A stretch of DNA of 64,000 nt from Chloroflexota bacterium (GTDB lineage Bacteria; Chloroflexota; Anaerolineae; UBA7937; B3-Chlor). The notes beneath the pieces were generated by a model. The model ran no database searches, had not been told where the DNA came from, and saw only the letters and a list, made by a program, of their open reading frames with translations. How positions within the stretch are numbered: the first letter of the stretch is position 1; the number at the start of each line of letters is the position of its first letter. Where the stretch lies: assembly GCA_030603665.1 (NCBI GenBank), contig JAUVXJ010000014.1, positions 31,737-95,736 on the forward strand, written 5' to 3'. The position numbers and the translations under genes were made by a program. Positions 60,034 through 64,000 of the stretch are shown here, piece after piece.

Positions 60034-60354
60034 TCCTCCTTTCCAGTATCAGAGCAGCTCATACCACATGCTCCTCCGCTCCATCCAACGCCCTCCACCT
60101 GGCGCCAATCTGCGGACGCTCCAAGACCAGCGTAACCCCCTGAGAAGCACAAGATCCCCATTGCTTGCAGCCTCTGAAGCGAGCATCAGTCCTGCCGGGC
60201 ACGCCGGGAGCTGCACAGCTTTTGGCCGGAAGGCCGCCCATGTCCACGTGATTGTTACAACGCGAGTATTGAATTCTTCACAGTCAATCAACTTCGCCTC
60301 ATCGTGTATGGCGAGACCCTCGTTTGAGCTACCATCGTCACTCCGGACTCAGAC

Positions 60355-60369
60355 TTCACAAGTTGTCAA
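60355..60369. promoter_or_regulatory. Operator-like palindrome 1
   Basis: TTCACA-AGT-TGTCAA, an imperfect palindrome of the form TT(C/G)ACAnnnTGT(C/G)AA. It is repeated 73 bases away (about seven helical turns) and partly again at 60529-60543. Likely a binding site for the regulator at 59323-60033. Elsewhere in 60034-60741 I found no gene. Confidence 0.5.
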
Positions 60370-60406
60370 TTGAGAACATAGGTGAGCACCCCTCTTTGAC
60401 CTCCTT

Positions 60407-60442
60407 CCGGCAAATACTAGCACAGACTTCACAGAGTGTCAA
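60407..60442 (-). promoter_or_regulatory. Operator 2 overlapping a promoter of the regulator
   Basis: TTCACA-GAG-TGTCAA at 60428-60442. Read on the minus strand it supplies -35 TTGACA, followed by 17 bases and a -10 TAGTAT, so binding would occlude RNA polymerase. The leader to the regulator start at 60033 is about 370 bases and includes a very short ORF after AAGGAGG. Confidence 0.55.
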
Positions 60443-60741
60443 GTAACTACTGAGTAAGTACTATGCTGCTTCCACGCCTCGGACTTGCGGACTCACGTTA
60501 TGCGCATTATACTTCGCGTAACATACCATTCACAGATTGTGTCCCATAGATCTCGCATGCTACACTGACTTGCTCAGCGAGCATCCGCGATAGCCGCTGC
60601 GGAACCAAGAGTACAATGCTCACAGTCCTGGTCTGCAAGTCAGAGCACCAGCCACACCCGGGCTCGCGTCGCAGAGCAGGGCGTCGATTCCATGGGCGCG
60701 AGCAGCCGACGGGAGCGACCACCCAAGGCAAGAGATAGAGA

Positions 60742-62085
60742 ATGTCCACACGTAATTACAGATCTGTTCTTCTGTTCTACCTCCCTCTGGCCGTGAGTTG
60801 GACGACCATCGTCCTGGAAGTCTCGCTGGTCAATGCCTTCCTGGCCCGGGGTCCGGAGCCGGAGTTGTCGCTCGCTGCGTATGGCGTCGCCTTCAGCATC
60901 ATCATGGTGCTGCATTCACCCGTCATCATGCTGCTGGATGTGTCTGTCGCACTATCCAAGAACCTTCCGGCCTTCAGATCGATCCGCAGGTTCTGTCTGG
61001 CAGTCGGGATAGTGGTCACCGCCCTAAGCCTCGTTCTCACATTCACGCCGCTCTCTGGCTTTGTGCTCCGTCGCCTGATGAACATCCCTCCTGCCATAGC
61101 GGACGCCACAGTGCCGATCTTACGGATCCTCAACCTGGTGGCACTACCCATCGCCTGGAGGCGTGTCTACCAGGGCGTGCTCATCCGTTATGGGCGCACC
61201 AACATGGTGGGCATCGCCACCGGTGTGCGCCTGGTAGTGCTGTCTACGATCATGGTCATAGGGCAGCGCCTGCACCTCCTCCCCGGGGGGGCTCTGGGCG
61301 CCCTTGCCATGCTAGTTGGCGTGATCGTGGAGGCCGCACTTAACCAGTGGGCCGCCCAATCGACCATCGAGCAGCGACTGGTGGACGAGGACACTCCGTC
61401 AGGAGTCCCGACCTTCGGCTATCTGACGGCTTTCTACTTCCCCCTGGCAATCACAATGGTCATCCGACATGTGCTTCAGCCGGTGATCAACGCAGGAATC
61501 GGCGCGGCACCGATGTCGGAGTTGTCTCTGGCTGCCTGGCCCGTGGCTCTTGCCCTCATCTACACCCTCACGGCCCCCACCATGGGTCTTCAGCAGCTGA
61601 CCATTGCCCTGACTGAGGACAATTCCTCGTGGCGGACAGTGAGTCGCTTCGTGCTAATTGCGGGGATGTGTGTTAGTGTCTGTGTCGTCGTTGTCGTCTT
61701 CACTCCCTTGCTGGGCGTGGTCCTGAGTCAGCTGTTCGGGCTCGGGGAACACGTGGCAGCCCTCGCTGCGCCCGCTGTTAGAATCATGGCGGTGATGCCC
61801 TTGACCTTCGCCCTCCAAGGGCTGTTCACGGGCTTGCTGATCAAACAAGCCGACGTTGCGTCGGTGAGCACCGCCAAGACGCTGAACCTGGTAACCGCAG
61901 TGCTCACACTGGCGCTGGTGTTGCGAAGCACAACGGTCGCTGGTTCTGTGGTCGCAGCGGTGGCAATGACATCTGGTGCACTGGTGGAGACCCTATGGCT
62001 CTACTGGAGAAGCAGGGCCGCGACAGCGACGCTCGCGGGCTCCAAGGAAGAGATACTAGCGCTTGAGCAAACAAGACTCCACTGA
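60742..62085 (+). CDS. MOP-superfamily (ANKH-like) membrane transporter
   Basis: A 447-residue membrane protein with about 12 helices in two similar halves (each beginning with FYLPLA: residues 12-17 and about 231). It matches the MOP/MATE-like arrangement. The overall sequence, including ELSLAAYGVAFSIIM and ELSLAAWPVALALIY repeated at the same position in both halves, resembles the progressive-ankylosis (ANKH) branch. Transported substrate is unknown. It runs divergently from the regulator and faces the operator-like palindromes. ATG 60742 has a weak ribosome site. Confidence 0.72.
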   Translation: MSTRNYRSVLLFYLPLAVSWTTIVLEVSLVNAFLARGPEPELSLAAYGVAFSIIMVLHSPVIMLLDVSVALSKNLPAFRSIRRFCLAVGIVVTALSLVLTFTPLSGFVLRRLMNIPPAIADATVPILRILNLVALPIAWRRVYQGVLIRYGRTNMVGIATGVRLVVLSTIMVIGQRLHLLPGGALGALAMLVGVIVEAALNQWAAQSTIEQRLVDEDTPSGVPTFGYLTAFYFPLAITMVIRHVLQPVINAGIGAAPMSELSLAAWPVALALIYTLTAPTMGLQQLTIALTEDNSSWRTVSRFVLIAGMCVSVCVVVVVFTPLLGVVLSQLFGLGEHVAALAAPAVRIMAVMPLTFALQGLFTGLLIKQADVASVSTAKTLNLVTAVLTLALVLRSTTVAGSVVAAVAMTSGALVETLWLYWRSRAATATLAGSKEEILALEQTRLH

Positions 62086-62138
62086 TGGCTCGTCGCTAGC
62101 CGTGGAGCCGAGGTCAACTGATTGGGAGGTAATGTAGA

Positions 62139-63188
62139 ATGAGCAGCAAGCTGAGCCCGTTGGCAGTGTTAGAGATTCTGGGGCGCTATCCACGAGTCAG
62201 TCTGGCGCAGTTCCCGACCCCTCTGGTGGAGCTACGCAACCTATCGGAGAAGCTGGGAGGTCCTCGCATCTTCATCAAGCGAGACGATATGACGGGATTC
62301 GCGCTTGGTGGAACGAAGGCGCGAATGCTCGAGTTCCATCTGGGTGACGCCAAGCGCAGGAACTGTGACGTGACAGTGCTGTTGGCCTCTGCCCAATCTA
62401 ACTACTGCCGGCAACTCGCGGCCGCAGCCAGCAAGCTAGGGATGGAGACGGTGCTGCTTCTCGGAGGTAGCTCAGACGAGGAAGTCCAGGGCAACCTGCT
62501 TCTGGACAAACTGCTGGGTGCCGAGATTCGCTATGTGGAGCCCGTCGGGGACTACTTCTCTGAGGAAGGGATCAGGAAGTTCAACGAAATCCACAGGCAG
62601 GTCGTGAAGGAGCTGTTCCACAAAGGCCGCCGACCAGTGGTCATCGACAAGGTCCATCGCACCTCCATCTGGTCGATGGCCGGGACCATCCACTGCGCGG
62701 TGGAGACCGCCCTGCAACTGGAAGAACTCGATCTCACCGCCGACTACTTCTACGTCCCACTGGGCTCTGGCGCCACCTTCAACGGCGTGTTCCTGGGTAC
62801 AAAGGCCTGTGGGCTGCCCACCGAAGTAGTCGGCGTGGTCTGTGGAACCAGGAGAGAAGGCCGGCGGGAAGCCCTGGCAAAGCGGGCGTCCGAGGCAGCG
62901 AAACGGCTGGGGGTGCCAGTTGATGCCACCGCCGACGAACTGGTCCTGCTTCATGGTTATGCTGGAGACAAGCATTGGTGGCCAAGCAAGGAGGGGACCG
63001 AGGCCATTCGGCTCGTAGCCCGCACCGAAGGCATCTTCCTGGACCCTGTCTACTCATCCAAGGCCATGGCAGCCTTGATCGATGAGATTCGTCAGGGACA
63101 CTTCCGCCGAGACGAGACCGTCGTGCTCCTGCACACAGGTGGGACACCCACGCTGTACGCCTTCGCGAGGCAATTATTGGACGAATGA
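62139..63188 (+). CDS. D-cysteine desulfhydrase / ACC-deaminase-like PLP enzyme
   Basis: A 349-residue fold-type II PLP enzyme. The N-terminal FIKRDDMTGFALGGTKARML contains the Schiff-base Lys in GGTK, with the family's usual GGNK changed to GGTK. The SAQSNYCRQLAAAASKLGME stretch binds the phosphate, and FYVPLGSGATFNGVFLG and LLHTGGTPTLYAF complete the fold. Family members break D-cysteine, D-serine analogues or 1-aminocyclopropane-1-carboxylate. It follows the transporter by 53 bases with GGGAGGT as ribosome site, so the two form an operon. Confidence 0.85.
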   Translation: MSSKLSPLAVLEILGRYPRVSLAQFPTPLVELRNLSEKLGGPRIFIKRDDMTGFALGGTKARMLEFHLGDAKRRNCDVTVLLASAQSNYCRQLAAAASKLGMETVLLLGGSSDEEVQGNLLLDKLLGAEIRYVEPVGDYFSEEGIRKFNEIHRQVVKELFHKGRRPVVIDKVHRTSIWSMAGTIHCAVETALQLEELDLTADYFYVPLGSGATFNGVFLGTKACGLPTEVVGVVCGTRREGRREALAKRASEAAKRLGVPVDATADELVLLHGYAGDKHWWPSKEGTEAIRLVARTEGIFLDPVYSSKAMAALIDEIRQGHFRRDETVVLLHTGGTPTLYAFARQLLDE

Positions 63189-63197
63189 CCGTCCCAA

Positions 63198-64000
63198 TCA
63201 GACCCCAACGCGGACTTCGGATCGCCTGCGCCCCTCGTCCTCGGTTTGGACAAGGTTCAAGCGTCTGTACAGCCCGTCATGGGCCACCAACTCCTCGTGT
63301 GTCCCCTTCTCGACAATCCGGCTGCCCTCCAGGACGACGATGACATCTGCACTGCGTATGGTGGACAGGCGATGAGCGATGACAATCGTCGTCTTGCCAA
63401 CCATGAGCCGTTCCAGCGCCTGTTGTATCAGCAACTCTGTTTCGGTATCCACCGAGGAGGTCGCCTCGTCCAAGATCAAGATCGGCGCATCCTTGAGCAC
63501 AGCGCGGGCGATCGCTATGCGCTGCCTTTGCCCGCCGGAGAGTTTCACGCCTCGCTCGCCGATCAGCGTGTCGTAGCCTTGGGGCAGCCGCGAGATGAAC
63601 TCATGAGCGTTGGAAGTCTTGGCTGCCTCGAAAATCTCCTCCTCGGTGGCCCCCGGTCGGCTGAACAAGATGTTCCCGCGCACCGTGCCGTGGAAGAGGA
63701 ACACATCCTGCAGCACGATGCTAATCTGCTGGCGCAGACTCTTGAGTGTCAGATCGCGGATGTCATGTCCATCGAGGGTGATAGACCCTTCGAACACGTC
63801 GTAGAAGCGTGGGATGAGGTTGGCCAGTGTCGTCTTGCCCACCCCAGTTGGCCCCACCAGCGCGACGACCGTGCCCGGCGCGATGTCGAGATCGATGTGC
63901 TCCAGCACCGTGTCCCCGGTGGCATAGCGAAAGCTGACGTCGCGAAACTCGATGGCACCCCTGGCCCTGCCCGGCAACTGGACGGCATCAGGGCGTTCAA
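63198..64000 (-). CDS. ABC exporter, C-terminal nucleotide-binding domain (gene cut by window end)
   Basis: The frame is open through the right edge of the window and continues upstream (ERPDAVQLPG before the domain). It shows the C-terminal ATPase of an ABCB/MsbA-type exporter: Walker A GPTGVGKTT, Q-loop SIVLQDVF, signature LSGGQRQR, Walker B ILILDEATSSVD and H-loop IVIAHRLS. The TTG at 63977 is inside the gene, not its start. The membrane part lies beyond 64000. It converges on the PLP enzyme gene with only nine bases between the stops. Confidence 0.9.
   Translation of the reverse strand, partial: ERPDAVQLPGRARGAIEFRDVSFRYATGDTVLEHIDLDIAPGTVVALVGPTGVGKTTLANLIPRFYDVFEGSITLDGHDIRDLTLKSLRQQISIVLQDVFLFHGTVRGNILFSRPGATEEEIFEAAKTSNAHEFISRLPQGYDTLIGERGVKLSGGQRQRIAIARAVLKDAPILILDEATSSVDTETELLIQQALERLMVGKTTIVIAHRLSTIRSADVIVVLEGSRIVEKGTHEELVAHDGLYRRLNLVQTEDEGRRRSEVRVGV

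Noticed and set aside
60049..60291. An 80-residue minus-strand frame between the regulator and its promoter
   Set aside because: The start would be TTG without a ribosome site. The upstream part (NEGLAIHDEAKLIDCEEF) looks protein-like but lacks a start; at most a remnant.
1..64000. tRNA or rRNA genes, CRISPR arrays, complete insertion sequences, a replication origin
   Set aside because: None was found by reading; no cloverleaf, spaced repeat array, transposase frame or DnaA-box cluster could be supported.

Overview
The window looks like a chromosomal segment of a GC-rich member of the Chloroflexota (Anaerolineae-like). This is inferred from style, not from a marker gene: Thr/Pro/Ala-rich linkers behind lipoprotein and Tat signals, gingipain-like C25 proteases, many surface proteins with a C-terminal membrane anchor, and GTG/TTG starts. 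No rRNA, tRNA, CRISPR array or intact insertion sequence was found.

Layout. (1) 1-7740: small membrane proteins, a HAD hydrolase, a formylglycine-type sulfatase, a DUF308/HdeD-like protein, a cation/proton antiporter, a decayed DUF1269 gene and a repeat-rich spacer. (2) 7745-17647: housekeeping genes: a transaldolase-like aldolase with a Cys-containing insertion, a secreted amidase/glycosidase-like fusion, a tRNA nucleotidyltransferase, an SbcD-like nuclease, a sulfur-transfer operon (cysteine desulfurase homologue, IscU/NifU, zinc ribbon, TusA) behind a strong promoter with a palindrome, and an Ldh2-family dehydrogenase. (3) 17877-26940: a surface-protein and signalling region. Secreted proteins alternate with receiver-domain proteins, some broken. 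Two transcription units carry a c-di-GMP-I riboswitch, and each riboswitch is preceded by a second highly conserved structured RNA ending in an intrinsic terminator that I cannot assign to a known class. (4) 26428-38051: a peptide-modification locus with PqqD, a radical SAM/SPASM enzyme, a small Cys-containing precursor, an HprK-like kinase and an S26-type signal peptidase, flanked on both sides by a C25 protease paired with an FN3-like membrane-anchored protein. (5) 38259-60033: a minus-strand catabolic island of about 21 kb with four tandem CocE/NonD hydrolases, an acetamidase/formamidase, two M20-type peptidases with altered metal ligands, an amidohydrolase, oligopeptide ABC permeases and binding protein, three tandem D-glutamate-cyclase-like (DUF4392) proteins, and a YheO/DauR-like regulator. 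(6) 60742-64000, outside the island's strand: an ANKH-like MOP transporter, a D-cysteine desulfhydrase-like PLP enzyme, and the start-truncated end of an ABC exporter.

How they may work together (inference). Region 3 reads as c-di-GMP-controlled surface remodelling by a phosphorylation-independent OmpR-type regulator. Region 4 may make, process and anchor a modified peptide at the cell surface. Region 5 may import and dismantle peptides or amides containing D- or cyclised amino acids, with paired TTCACA/TGTCAA operators as the likely binding sites of the YheO-like regulator.
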